Assembly: GCF_000711955.1 (NCBI RefSeq) | Contig: NZ_JONR01000051.1 | Location: 1 to 29,492 of the forward strand | Source of the DNA: Nevskia soli DSM 19509 | Lineage (GTDB): Bacteria; Pseudomonadota; Gammaproteobacteria; Nevskiales; Nevskiaceae | DNA: 29,492 bases | Reading direction: 5' to 3' | Shown here: positions 8,085-16,729 of the stretch, piece after piece | Layout of the letters: every line of letters begins with the position of its first letter | How positions within the stretch are numbered: position 1 is the first letter of the stretch | Program-made: the position numbers and the translations under genes | Notes under the pieces: generated by a model | Told to the model about the DNA's origin: nothing | Databases searched by the model: none | The model's input: only the letters and a program-made list of their open reading frames with translations

Positions 8085-8300
8085 TTACGCAGTAAAAAGC
8101 GAAGCCACTTTGGATGTCTCCAGAAGCCTGCCGTAATGGTTCTCCAACGGCATCAGTGCTGTATGGCGCAGATCATGGACGATGAAGTGAATGGCCTCGA
8201 CGTTCAGGTCATTCAGCGCGGAGTTAAGCGTGTCCGGACCGACGTGGGGGAAACGCCGGCGCCTGGATATTCTGCGCGCCGGCAAGACGCAGGCGCTCAA
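8085..8300 (-). pseudogene. Tyrosine-recombinase (P4-type integrase) fragment
   Basis: About 71 codons read on the minus strand. Residues 14-48 match the catalytic core of P4-type integrases: PDTLNSALNDL followed by HFIVHDLRHTA, which contains the conserved H-x-L-R-H box (HDLRHT at 8160-8177). The usual N-terminal arm, the first catalytic Arg region and the C-terminal active-site Tyr region are all missing. After HDLRHTA the sequence departs from the family (normally T-x-L-A-A-L-G). This is therefore a decayed remnant, marking the left edge of the accessory island, and it cannot act as a recombinase. Confidence 0.7.
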
Positions 8301-8710
8301 CTGACTTCAAAGGCAAAAACGATTGCCGGCGGAAGGCTGCGGACGCTATTCGATGTTCTGCACCTGGTTGTCGGATATAGTTTTAAGTATTTGATTTTTT
8401 GTTATTTTATTTTACTTGTTCTTCATTGGATACAGGCCTGGATACAGCGGATTTTCTGGCTCTTTTCGGACATGTTTTAAGCATCGTGTGACTCGATAGT
8501 TGGGTCCAGCACCGTCCGAGAACGTCCCAACTCGTCTACATAGATTCTAGTCCTCGGACCTCTTCGCTTCGGCCGGTTGGGAGCCTCAAGACCAGCCGTC
8601 ACATAGATGTCGCTCCGATGCGGCAAAAGCTATACGCCGAAATCCCGGTCGAGGCGCAGCGTTTCGTCGCATAAGATCCAGTGAAGTGGTGTCCGCCCCG
8701 AACTGGGCCC
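8301..8710. other. Non-coding stretch with AT-rich tract and direct repeat
   Basis: No convincing gene. Bases 8381-8430 are strikingly AT-rich for this GC-rich window. Immediately after lies a 9-base direct repeat TGGATACAG (8427-8435 and 8439-8447) with a 12-base period. AT-rich DNA and short direct repeats next to an integrase are common in attachment-site regions, where they act as arm sites, but no core site can be identified here. Confidence 0.4.
8427..8447. repeat. Tandem TGGATACAG direct repeat
   Basis: Two exact copies of TGGATACAG separated by GCC, directly downstream of an AT-rich tract and within 150 bases of the integrase fragment. This could be a leftover integrase arm-binding site. 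The short length means chance cannot be excluded. Confidence 0.4.
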
Positions 8711-8947
8711 CTATTCGCCGCTCGCCTCCTCCGCCTTGATGTCGGCGATGACCTCTTTGATCACCACGATGATCTCCTTGAGCGCAACGACGCCCAGGAC
8801 CAGAATTCCAACCTGCTTGAAGTGATCGCCACCCAGAGGAAGCCAGGAAATGGCGTGCCCAAGCCCACCACAAACTTCCTGGACCACCTCGAGCACCACG
8901 TCGAACGCAACAGCGACCGTGACCGCCTTGCCGAAATTTGCACTCAT
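8711..8947 (-). CDS. Small hydrophobic protein, unknown function
   Basis: A 78-residue open frame whose ATG is preceded by CGAGGTGCAAC, a good ribosome-binding site. It contains two Val/Leu/Ile-rich segments (about residues 7-22 and 46-68) around a Gly/His-containing middle (GGLGHAISWLPLGGDHF), and a charged C-terminus ending KAEEASGE. It could be a small membrane protein with two helices or a helical soluble protein. I do not recognise the family. It stands alone between two gene-poor stretches, with no operon partner. Confidence 0.5.
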   Translation of the reverse strand: MSANFGKAVTVAVAFDVVLEVVQEVCGGLGHAISWLPLGGDHFKQVGILVLGVVALKEIIVVIKEVIADIKAEEASGE

Positions 8948-9252
8948 GTTGCACCTCGTTCCAGCGCCGATTTCGCAGCCATTAAATCAAAGCAAAGGTG
9001 GCCGCGCCTCCAACGTTTTGCACCGGCGCATAAGGTTGCTGGAGTCTGTGCGGAAGGTCGAGAAAAACATCAGTTCTGCCGACGCCGTTCAGCTTGATCG
9101 GGTTGGCGCTCGACTAGGCTGGCTGCGCGTCTCCACCGTATCCCGCAATTTGATGCTCCCCACGGTCGCTGCATAAAGTTGTTAGCGGGGGCTGGCACGG
9201 CGATGTTAGCCTGCGATGGGCCGAATTCTCTTTGATGCCCGGAGGAAATTTG
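8948..9252. other. Gene-poor stretch
   Basis: No supported gene or RNA was seen between the small hydrophobic gene and the short open frame at 9253. Overlapping open frames on both strands lack ribosome-binding sites. The promoters of both neighbours presumably lie here. Confidence 0.35.
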
Positions 9253-9396
9253 ATGGAAAATCGAAACCCAATGTCCGGCATAGTGGCATTGCCAATAGCC
9301 GCCTTGACCTACCCCACGTTGGTGCGTGTCGTCCAACCACCCGGCTGCTGCCCCGGATGGATGGCTTACAGCACAGCGTTCCCCGACAGACCGTAG
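9253..9396 (+). CDS. Short open frame with strong ribosome-binding site
   Basis: A 47-residue open frame, MENRNPMSGIVALPIAALTY at its start, preceded by CGGAGGAAATTTG, one of the best Shine-Dalgarno matches in the window. It has one mildly hydrophobic segment (residues 10-27) and a Cys pair (GCCPG). It ends 12 bases before the possible start of the next gene, so the three genes 9253-11668 may be one transcription unit. No family is recognised, and the open frame could be the remnant of a longer gene. Confidence 0.35.
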   Translation: MENRNPMSGIVALPIAALTYPTLVRVVQPPGCCPGWMAYSTAFPDRP

Positions 9397-9408
9397 GGCA
9401 TCCTGCTC

Positions 9409-9972
9409 ATGCGGCTCGAGCGTGGAGAGCGCCCTGCGAGGTTGTCCTCGTCAGTGCGGCTTCTCATGCTGGGTGCGTTCCAACAGAAGCTGTCGAGCGG
9501 CAAGTGTCCCATAGCGACGGCTGGCGCACTTTATACGTTTATAACTAAGGTCACTTCTAAATATGCGGAGCAGCAAGGCTACCCTGTAGGCAGCCTCGCC
9601 TGTTCGGCGGCGTCCATTTACGCGGAAGCACGCCGAATGGAGTCGCGCAGCTTGCATGGGGTCATCGGCCCCCTCTATTCGGATGGCTGGCATATCCAGG
9701 AAGACGACTCACGCGGCAAGCCGGTCAAGGACAGCAACCACGAACTGCTAATCTTGACCATACGGGAACTCGGTTTCCCGCCGCTACCAGATTTCGATAT
9801 CGTCCGAAAGCAAGGTCAGAAGGGCATTTTATTACTGAGCCAGGGCCTTGATGATATTCGACGCTATTCGATCACGCTCGACAACGTCTTGACGTGGATG
9901 ACGCCAGACGAATCCTGCGAACCCCAGCAGGATGGCACTGGGTCCATCTCACGAATAGGCATAGCGACCTGA
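9409..9972 (+). CDS. Hypothetical protein upstream of AAA+ regulator
   Basis: An open frame of up to 187 residues with no recognised domain. The start is uncertain: 9409 and the Met at 9466 are both possible, and neither has a clear ribosome-binding site. The protein is soluble, of mixed helix and strand character, with no signal peptide. A conserved-looking central part (ASIYAEARRMESR, then YSDGWHIQEDD) is followed by DLLL-like hydrophobic strands. It ends 16 bases before the NtrC-type gene on the same strand, so the two are probably co-transcribed and may act together. Confidence 0.6.
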   Translation: MRLERGERPARLSSSVRLLMLGAFQQKLSSGKCPIATAGALYTFITKVTSKYAEQQGYPVGSLACSAASIYAEARRMESRSLHGVIGPLYSDGWHIQEDDSRGKPVKDSNHELLILTIRELGFPPLPDFDIVRKQGQKGILLLSQGLDDIRRYSITLDNVLTWMTPDESCEPQQDGTGSISRIGIAT

Positions 9973-9988
9973 CAATTCAGGTGAACAT

Positions 9989-11668
9989 ATGAACATCGGC
10001 GACGAAATCGACGAAGAGTGGGCTCCGGACGGCATCTTGGAGCTTTGCACCTCTGCCGCTCAAATGATGCTCTTTGCGGCCAGTCAACGCCTGCGTGCAG
10101 ATAGGGAAGAGTACTTCCTGCGCTGGACAGCTGACCTGGAAGATATTGCTGATGCGCGTCTCAAGCTCGCATTTGCCAGGTCTCTTTACGACGACATCGA
10201 GACATTGAACGATGCGTTAAAGAATGACGATGAGAACTTCGCCTTTGATGGTCTCAATGGTGACCCGCAGGTAGCGATCGGGGCTGGCTTGTTTGGCGCG
10301 TCGATTCGTTACGGTGATGTTATCGCTCCGGACCACGTTGGAACGGGCCCATCTGAGATCCGGAAGTTGAACCTCGATACTTGCGAAAACTCCGATCCTT
10401 GCCCCGTGTCCATGCTACTTAAGTATCCGGAGCTGGGGAGGTTCTTGTTCAAGATCTCTGCATTGCTTGAGCGCGACCGCCTCAGAGATCACGGTGATCG
10501 CGACGGGGCTTGGCCAAGAGCCAAGCCACCATCGGGTTTTGGTTGCACGGAGTTTGCTCTTGGATACGGAGCAGGGTTGTCTGGTGCTTGTGTCAGGCCA
10601 GATTCCCTCGATGAAATGCCTTTCCCTACCGGTAGCTCGCAAGCGATAAGAGCAGCTCGCAGAGCGATCTTCGATGCAGCTCGACACGACCACACAGTGT
10701 TGATTGTAGGGGAAAGCGGCGCAGGCAAATCAGCGGTTGGCCGCCTGCTCCATGCTTACTCCATGCGCGGTGATCAGCCTTTTGTAACGTTCGATTGCGC
10801 GCAGATCCGTAGCGAGGAGCAGGAAAGCATGCTCTTCGGTCACGAGAAAGGTGCCTTTGATGGGGCGACAACGGCGCGGCGCGGGTGCGTCGAGATGGCG
10901 GAGGGAGGAACGTTGTTTCTCGACGAGATTGGGGAGATGACCTGGCTCGTGCAAATGAAGGTTCTGCAGTTAGTGCAAGAACGATACTATAGCCGCATGG
11001 GCTCCAGCGATGGCGTACGTAGCGATGTGCGCATCATCGCGGCTACGCAGCACAATCTGGAAGAGTCAGTCCGGACAGGCGGCTTCAGTGAAGACCTCCA
11101 CGACCAAATCAATGCATGTACGATCGAGCTGCCGCCCCTGCGCGACCGCCCAGAGGACCTTCCTCTGTTGATCGACGATTTGGTGTCAGCGCGAAAGAGC
11201 GCCGGTGCTAGCAGCGTCACGCTAGCGCCGGACGCCGTGCATTCACTTTGCACCTATCACTGGCCCGGCAACGTAAGCGAATTGGCAAAGCTGATCAACG
11301 GACTGGCTGTGTTGTATCCAGATCGATTGGTTACCACTGCTGATCTCCCATCACGCTATTGCGGCGCACCGGTGAATCGCTCGGCGCGGATCATGAGTTC
11401 GGTAATGGAAGACAGTAGCGAGACTTCAAACGAAGGCACTTCTGGATTATTGGATCTCGAAGGAGAGATACCAAGCAGCGGTATCGACTTAAAGGATTAC
11501 ATCGAAAGTGTCGAGATATCGCTGATCCGCCGAGCGCTATACCAATGTAACGGTACAGTAGCGCACGCTGCCAAGCTTCTTCATACTCGTCGCCTCACAT
11601 TGGTAGACAAACTCCGCAAGTATGGCTTGCATGGCAAGTCTGCTGAACGGATTAAAAGCAGTGCGTAG
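9989..11668 (+). CDS. NtrC-type AAA+ regulator with degenerate catalytic motifs
   Basis: A 559-residue protein with the architecture of a sigma-54 activator. The N-terminal region (about 1-215) is of unknown type, with no receiver domain. The AAA+ domain (about 215-460) carries Walker A GESGAGKS (241-248), Walker B FLDEIGE (310-316) and ELPPLRDRPEDLP. The C-terminal Fis-type helix-turn-helix (about 508-548) reads NGTVAHAAKLL then LTLVDKLRKYGL. The sigma-54-contacting GAFTGA loop reads GAFDGA (288-293), with Asp in place of the conserved Thr. The two arginine fingers (normally F-R-x-D-L-x-x-R-L) are replaced in GGFSEDLHDQIN by Ser367 and Gln373. ATP binding may remain, but normal hydrolysis and sigma-54 remodelling look doubtful. 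The start is supported by CAGGTGAACAT just upstream. Confidence 0.88.
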   Translation: MNIGDEIDEEWAPDGILELCTSAAQMMLFAASQRLRADREEYFLRWTADLEDIADARLKLAFARSLYDDIETLNDALKNDDENFAFDGLNGDPQVAIGAGLFGASIRYGDVIAPDHVGTGPSEIRKLNLDTCENSDPCPVSMLLKYPELGRFLFKISALLERDRLRDHGDRDGAWPRAKPPSGFGCTEFALGYGAGLSGACVRPDSLDEMPFPTGSSQAIRAARRAIFDAARHDHTVLIVGESGAGKSAVGRLLHAYSMRGDQPFVTFDCAQIRSEEQESMLFGHEKGAFDGATTARRGCVEMAEGGTLFLDEIGEMTWLVQMKVLQLVQERYYSRMGSSDGVRSDVRIIAATQHNLEESVRTGGFSEDLHDQINACTIELPPLRDRPEDLPLLIDDLVSARKSAGASSVTLAPDAVHSLCTYHWPGNVSELAKLINGLAVLYPDRLVTTADLPSRYCGAPVNRSARIMSSVMEDSSETSNEGTSGLLDLEGEIPSSGIDLKDYIESVEISLIRRALYQCNGTVAHAAKLLHTRRLTLVDKLRKYGLHGKSAERIKSSA

Positions 11669-11730
11669 TAGAAGCCTTTCGCAAATTTAACTGGCGCCCC
11701 GGCGCGCGCAACGGCGACAGACATGACTGC

Positions 11731-12213
11731 TCAAGCCTTCGTATTCGGCCTCGCGTCGATCCACTGCTGGATCGCCGTGGAACTCCATGCGACGCAGCGG
11801 GCACTGATGCGGCGCGGCTGCGGGAATACGCCCTTCTTCATGTCGGCGTAGATCGTTGAACGACCGAGACCGGTTTTCGCCTTCACCGCCGGCAATCGCA
11901 ACAGCACATCGCCGCCAGCGTCCGCCTCGGGCTCCGCAGTTGCGGGCGCCGGCGGTGCGGCGCCGTCTTCCCGATTAGGAGGCCGCGCCTCCTCCGGGGC
12001 GCCGCCAACTGGCTCCGGCGACTTGCGCCTTGCCCGTCCCAGCTTTGGCGTGGCGAGATCGTTTACGGCCGTAACCGGTGTGGCCGGCGCCGCCGACTCG
12101 AAGCAAAGACTGAGTTGCCGCTCCTCGATCGCCTCGACGCGATCCGCGCCTTTGGCGCGACGGCGACGGTTGCGGCGATGGCCTGGCGACAACGCGAGGG
12201 CTTTCCTGGACAT
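11731..12213 (-). CDS. AlpA-like MerR-type DNA-binding protein
   Basis: A 160-residue protein whose C-terminal part (about 103-158) has the AlpA/excisionase-like winged helix: LLRLPAVKAKTGLGRSTIYA, then the loop KGVFPQPRRIS, then AVAWSS-like AWSSTAIQQWIDAR. The first 100 residues are Arg/Ala/Pro-rich and probably disordered, longer than in most AlpA proteins, which are about 70 residues. The ATG is preceded by AGGAGGTCGC, a near-perfect ribosome-binding site, and the relaxase stop codon overlaps this site, so it is the last gene of the mobilisation operon. AlpA-type proteins commonly regulate excision or transfer genes of integrated elements. Confidence 0.8.
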   Translation of the reverse strand: MSRKALALSPGHRRNRRRRAKGADRVEAIEERQLSLCFESAAPATPVTAVNDLATPKLGRARRKSPEPVGGAPEEARPPNREDGAAPPAPATAEPEADAGGDVLLRLPAVKAKTGLGRSTIYADMKKGVFPQPRRISARCVAWSSTAIQQWIDARPNTKA

Positions 12214-12221
12214 GCGACCTC

Positions 12222-14912
12222 CTACGGCACGGTTGCGCCTGCCGGTTGAGATTTGGCTGTGCTGCGGCTTTGCTGTGCCGCTCCGCTCAATAGCGAACTG
12301 GACGGTGGCTCATGCCCACCCCGATCGCGCACGACATCAAGGGCCGCGGCCTTCTCGCTCTGCCGCAGCACTGCACGCGGCAGAGCACGGCGGTCATTCG
12401 TATAGATGACCGCCGCTTCCTTCGCCCGCGTCAGGTCGGTGTAGAAGCTGCGATGGTTGGTGGTAGCCGCGGTGGTGTCGCGGTCCATCAGGACGCGCTT
12501 TGCACCGAGGCCCTGGGCGCTGTGTCCAGTTGCCGCATACCCATACTCAACCGGCAGGACTTGATCGGTCTGTAGCTCCCGGCGTTCGCCGTGGTGCGTG
12601 GTGACGACAACCGCGCGGTTGGAGATCGAATCGACCTGGGCGCGGTCACCGTTCTTGAGCCCTTTCGCCTGATCCAAGCTGGTGATGCGCAGCGCCTCTC
12701 CCGGCGCGACCTCGCGCCGCTCGATCCGTCCTACCGTCAACCCTTTGCCGCTCAGTTGGGCAGGCGCAAAGTGGATCTCGCGGCCCGAATCTCCTTTCGC
12801 CGACAGGCCATCGGGCTTCACCGCGGTGACCTCGTATACGTCGCCGCGCACAACTTCGAGAGACCGGTAGTCCTTCTGAAACTGGATGACGTCACCGACC
12901 GCATAGCGGTCCAGCCGCTTCTGCTCCGCTTCGGTCAGGTCCTTGCGCCGAAAAATGCGGAGCACCGCCGTGGGGCCCGAAAGCTCGCCTCTCGCCTTGA
13001 GCGCATTGCGGACGGCGTCGTTCAAGCCGATGCGAGCCTCGTTGGTGCCGGTCAGAATCAAGGTATCGCTACGTTCGTCGCGGCTTAGGCTGCTGTAGGC
13101 GGCAGCAATCTGTTCATAGCGCTTCGCCGGATCGCTGATTTCCCTCACTTCCAAATGCTTGAGGGCCCGAGCCGGTTCCTCTACCGACAGCTTCGCGGCC
13201 TTGGCAAGGCGGCCGTCGCGCTGGCGCAGCATCTCGTCCATCCGGGCGGTCGGCATACCCCGCTCTTGAAGCTGAGCAAAGGCGCGGCCGGCCTCCACGG
13301 CTTGATATTGCTTCTTGTCCCCCACCAGAATCAGGCGCGCGCCGGCGCCGCGGACCCGCTCCATCGCGGTGAGGATGTCCTTGTTGCCGACTAGGCCGGC
13401 TTCGTCGAGCACAACGACCGTCTGCCGCGTCAGGGTTGTCGCGGCCTCGCGGTCCTTCAACCAGCTCTGCAATGTTTTGGCCTCGATGCCGGCCTTGTCG
13501 AGCGCGTGTACCGCGCTATGCGAAGGCGCCAGGGCCAGGATTCGGTAGCCGCGTTCCGCGGCGAACTCCTGGAACGTGCGGAGCATAGTTGTCTTCCCGC
13601 TTCCCGCCAGACCTTGAACCCCGACGACCTGATGGCTGGTCGTCGCCGCAAGCTGCACTGCCCCCGCCTGCCCGACGTTGAGGTCGCGATCTGTCAGGCG
13701 GCGCGCGACTTCCGGAGATGCGGCAATGGGCGCAGCCTTGCCGCGCCCCAGTTGCTCGATCGCCAGAATCCGGATTTCGATGTCGCGCGCTTGCCGGGTG
13801 GTGACCCTTTGGCCGTTCGGTGAGGGCATGACCTCACCGTTACGTTGCCTGCGATTCAGCTCAGCATTGATGGCCTCATAGCTCACGACTCGCGACTCTC
13901 GCAGCGCGACGGCCAGCACTTCGCGCCGCTCGAACGCCGCTTCGCGCTCGCCGAGGTGGGCCAGGGCAAAGTCGACAGCCTCCCGCGCCGCCTCCCGTTC
14001 GTCCGACAGCGCATCATCCTTGCCGATCTTGGTCATGCCAGGCTCTCCAGGTTTCGAGTTTCGAATTCCGATGGCTGCGGCGCGCTGGCGCCACCGGCCT
14101 TCCAGCTCGGCGCGGTCGTACTTTTGCTTGGCCCGGCGCGTCTTCATCGTTGCCGCCTTCTTCTGCCTGGGCGTCGCGGTCTCAAGGGTCAAGCCCTGGG
14201 CCTTCAGCACCGCCTCGATCTCCCGCGCCCTGCTGCTGAACTGCTCGATCTGCTCCCGGCTGATATGGGCCAGCTCCGGGTTGCCGTGCTTGCCGGTGGT
14301 GATCTCGTAGCCGAGCGCTTTGGCGGCCCGTGCCAGCTCCGACAGGTAGATCTGGTACATGAGGCGCTGCTCGCGGTACATCGCCTCGTTGTCGACGCTG
14401 CGCCATTGCCCGTCCTGGCGCTGGGTCATGTTCAAGGCCACGACATGGCTGTGCAGGTCCGGATCGCCGCCGCGGCTGGTGGTATGCAGGAACTCCGCGA
14501 TGACCGCCTTACCGGTGAACTCCAACGTGGTCTTGCCATTCCGAGTCACGCGGGTGGCGACGGTCGCTTCGATGCGCTGGCGGGCAACGGCCACCGCCTG
14601 TTGATGCGCTTTGACCAAACGCTCATCGCCGACCACCAGCGCCTGGATCGAAAATGACTTCGGCGCGCTGAACTCGAAATCCGTCCCTGCCCGGCGGACG
14701 TTGCTGCCGCCGCGATGCAGGGTGGTGCCGTCCGGCAGTTCACCCCGCACCAGGGCTTTGAAGTCCTCGGGACGGACGAGGCCGTTCAGCCCCAGCGCCC
14801 TCGCCCCCTTACCGTGCCATTGCGAAGGCGCCGCCGCATCCTTGGTGTAGTAGTCGTCCTTGTCGTAGTAGCGGTCGGCCTGGCCGGCGGAGATGTTCTT
14901 GGCAAGTGCCAT
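12222..14912 (-). CDS. MobF-family conjugative relaxase/helicase (TrwC/TraI-like)
   Basis: An 896-residue bifunctional protein that nicks one strand at oriT, attaches to its 5' end and unwinds the DNA for transfer. The relaxase domain (about 1-290) has the Tyr pairs YY (15-16) and YY (21-22), SAPKSFSIQALV, and the metal-binding histidines in FLHTTS (His143) and DPDLHSHVVALNMT (His154, His156). The overall sequence follows TrwC of plasmid R388. The helicase domain has Walker A GLAGSGKTT (434-442), the motif VVVLDEAGLV and later UvrD/RecD-like motifs including YAATGHSAQG. The start has GAGGTGAACT upstream and lies three bases after the coupling-protein stop codon. Confidence 0.95.
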   Translation of the reverse strand: MALAKNISAGQADRYYDKDDYYTKDAAAPSQWHGKGARALGLNGLVRPEDFKALVRGELPDGTTLHRGGSNVRRAGTDFEFSAPKSFSIQALVVGDERLVKAHQQAVAVARQRIEATVATRVTRNGKTTLEFTGKAVIAEFLHTTSRGGDPDLHSHVVALNMTQRQDGQWRSVDNEAMYREQRLMYQIYLSELARAAKALGYEITTGKHGNPELAHISREQIEQFSSRAREIEAVLKAQGLTLETATPRQKKAATMKTRRAKQKYDRAELEGRWRQRAAAIGIRNSKPGEPGMTKIGKDDALSDEREAAREAVDFALAHLGEREAAFERREVLAVALRESRVVSYEAINAELNRRQRNGEVMPSPNGQRVTTRQARDIEIRILAIEQLGRGKAAPIAASPEVARRLTDRDLNVGQAGAVQLAATTSHQVVGVQGLAGSGKTTMLRTFQEFAAERGYRILALAPSHSAVHALDKAGIEAKTLQSWLKDREAATTLTRQTVVVLDEAGLVGNKDILTAMERVRGAGARLILVGDKKQYQAVEAGRAFAQLQERGMPTARMDEMLRQRDGRLAKAAKLSVEEPARALKHLEVREISDPAKRYEQIAAAYSSLSRDERSDTLILTGTNEARIGLNDAVRNALKARGELSGPTAVLRIFRRKDLTEAEQKRLDRYAVGDVIQFQKDYRSLEVVRGDVYEVTAVKPDGLSAKGDSGREIHFAPAQLSGKGLTVGRIERREVAPGEALRITSLDQAKGLKNGDRAQVDSISNRAVVVTTHHGERRELQTDQVLPVEYGYAATGHSAQGLGAKRVLMDRDTTAATTNHRSFYTDLTRAKEAAVIYTNDRRALPRAVLRQSEKAAALDVVRDRGGHEPPSSSLLSGAAQQSRSTAKSQPAGATVP

Positions 14913-14915
14913 AGT

Positions 14916-16724
14916 TCACCTCGCCGGGATGAAGGCTGGTAACCGGGACGGCATCGGCACCAGCGGGATCTGCACGGGATGGACCTGGTCATCCCCTGCC
15001 CGTCGTAGGTAGCCGCGCCGCTCCTTCAAGCCCTGGAGCTGGGAGGCCAGCACCAGATGCTCTACCACGATTTCGCTGGTCACCGTTGTCGAACCGGACG
15101 GCTTTCCGCTGGAGCGCCCGAACTGCCGGCTCACTCGCCGCCGCTCGATTTCATGCTGGCCCAGCTCCTCCTGGAAGTAGCGGGCGGTCTCGTGGTCACC
15201 CATGGCCAGGATCAGCTTGTTGGAGAGGGAGCTGAGCAGCACCTGGGCTTCGTCCTGGCCGTAGGTGGACCGTAGCTGCGCTACCGTCTGTAGTCCGGCC
15301 ACCATCACGCCGCCGTGCTTGCGCAGCTTGGTCGCGGCCAGGCGCAGGGACGCCACCTTTCCGAGAGAATCAAGCTCGTCGATCACAAACCAGAAGCGTC
15401 GTCCGAGGTCTTCCGGCAAGGACAGCGCTTCCGCCACCGCCAGGGCCGTCCAGGTCGCCATCAGGTACTTGAGCGCTTCGAGCTGGTCGTCCCGGTAGGG
15501 CATGAACAACCAGTCCGTGCCGTCCCGCACCCAGTCCCGAACCGAGAACTGCGGATGCGCAGCATCAGGCTCGATCAGGTGCTCCCAGCTCTGGATGTGC
15601 GGGGTCACAACGCCGAGGATCGAATGGAACATGGCATCGTGTCGGCGCAAGCCGGCGGCATTGGTGTCCGCCAGCATCTTGCGCAGGTCCTCATCGCTCG
15701 CGGCATTGATCATGTGCAGAACTTCCTTCGCCGAGCCGCGGCCGTCCTCGTGTAGCTTGCGCAGCGTGGCCGCCAGCAGCACACGGCCGAAGCGGCGCCA
15801 TTCCTCCTCGTTGGCGGTGTTGCCCTGCGGGATCACCGCGTTGGCCAGCACGTCGTAGTCGAAGGCCGCCCGGATTTCCGCGAACGGGCTCCAGCGAAGG
15901 CCGCGGCGATCGAAAGGATTGAGCAGGCAGTCAGAATCCCGGCCGAACCGGGCCAGGTAGCCGCCGTCCGGGTCGGCCACCAAACCCCTGTCGCCGCGCG
16001 CCCGGACCGGGCGGAGCAGTTGCTGGATCGCCTGGGTCTTGCCGGCGCCGGTACGTCCGGCCACCAAGATGTGGAACAGTTCGGCTGGCCGCGGGATCGG
16101 CACATGCCCAAGGTGCAGAGACACGGCTTCCGGCTTTCGGCGAAGCCGGACCAGCACACCAGCAAAAGCCAGTCCGTATCCACATCCCACCGCGCGCAGG
16201 GTCTGCAGTGGTAGATCGGAAAGCAGCGCTGCCGGCACGGCGGCGGCCTGGGCGTCAACGATGGCGTGCAGCGACAGCCAGGCAACGGCTGATAGTCCCG
16301 CTCCGATTGCCCAAGCTCGCCGCAGGTCGCCACGGAACAAAGCTGGAGCCATCGAATCCATCAAGGCGCCACGCCGATGGTTTTCGCGGCCATCTGTTCG
16401 TCGAAGCAGCACCGGAAACGCCGCTACGACCATGCACACCGCCAACCCGCCGCAGATCAAGCTGGAGAGGCAGAGCAGAATCAGGTGGGAGCGCCATCCG
16501 GGAACCTGACCGAAATAGGCCAACATGGCGTCGGCATCGACGAAATGACTGTCGCCAGCACCCAACCGCACCAGAATCGGCTTTGACGGCAAAGCCATCG
16601 CAGCGCGCAAGTCTGAGACCATAGCTGCCTTGCAGTAGGCCAACTGGTCCCAGGATGCTGCGGTCACGAAGTACAGCGCCGCCGCGACGAGGCCGGCGAT
16701 GCTAAGGACGATCCAGCTGCGCAC
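14916..16724 (-). CDS. Type IV coupling protein (TraD/TrwB-like)
   Basis: A 602-residue inner-membrane ATPase that delivers the relaxase-DNA complex to a type IV secretion channel. Hydrophobic segments occur at about 4-22, 78-105, 137-155 and 174-193, a more extended membrane region than TrwB. The motor domain follows, with Walker A GRTGAGKT (223-230) and Walker B FWFVIDELDSL (444-454). The TraG/TraD-type motif GVMVAGLQTVAQLRSTYG is also present. The GTG start is preceded by GGAGGTTAGGGGCC, and the gene starts five bases after the accessory protein. It overlaps functionally with the relaxase next to it. No channel proteins are encoded nearby. Confidence 0.93.
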   Translation of the reverse strand: MRSWIVLSIAGLVAAALYFVTAASWDQLAYCKAAMVSDLRAAMALPSKPILVRLGAGDSHFVDADAMLAYFGQVPGWRSHLILLCLSSLICGGLAVCMVVAAFPVLLRRTDGRENHRRGALMDSMAPALFRGDLRRAWAIGAGLSAVAWLSLHAIVDAQAAAVPAALLSDLPLQTLRAVGCGYGLAFAGVLVRLRRKPEAVSLHLGHVPIPRPAELFHILVAGRTGAGKTQAIQQLLRPVRARGDRGLVADPDGGYLARFGRDSDCLLNPFDRRGLRWSPFAEIRAAFDYDVLANAVIPQGNTANEEEWRRFGRVLLAATLRKLHEDGRGSAKEVLHMINAASDEDLRKMLADTNAAGLRRHDAMFHSILGVVTPHIQSWEHLIEPDAAHPQFSVRDWVRDGTDWLFMPYRDDQLEALKYLMATWTALAVAEALSLPEDLGRRFWFVIDELDSLGKVASLRLAATKLRKHGGVMVAGLQTVAQLRSTYGQDEAQVLLSSLSNKLILAMGDHETARYFQEELGQHEIERRRVSRQFGRSSGKPSGSTTVTSEIVVEHLVLASQLQGLKERRGYLRRAGDDQVHPVQIPLVPMPSRLPAFIPAR

Positions 16725-16729
16725 GGCCC

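Noticed and set aside
8076..8480. 134-codon open frame on the plus strand
   Set aside because: Opposite the integrase fragment and running into the AT-rich tract. Its C-terminus is an unnatural Phe/Leu/Trp run.
13845..14657. 270-codon open frame on the plus strand
   Set aside because: Antisense to the relaxase domain of the MobF gene, with no initiation signal.
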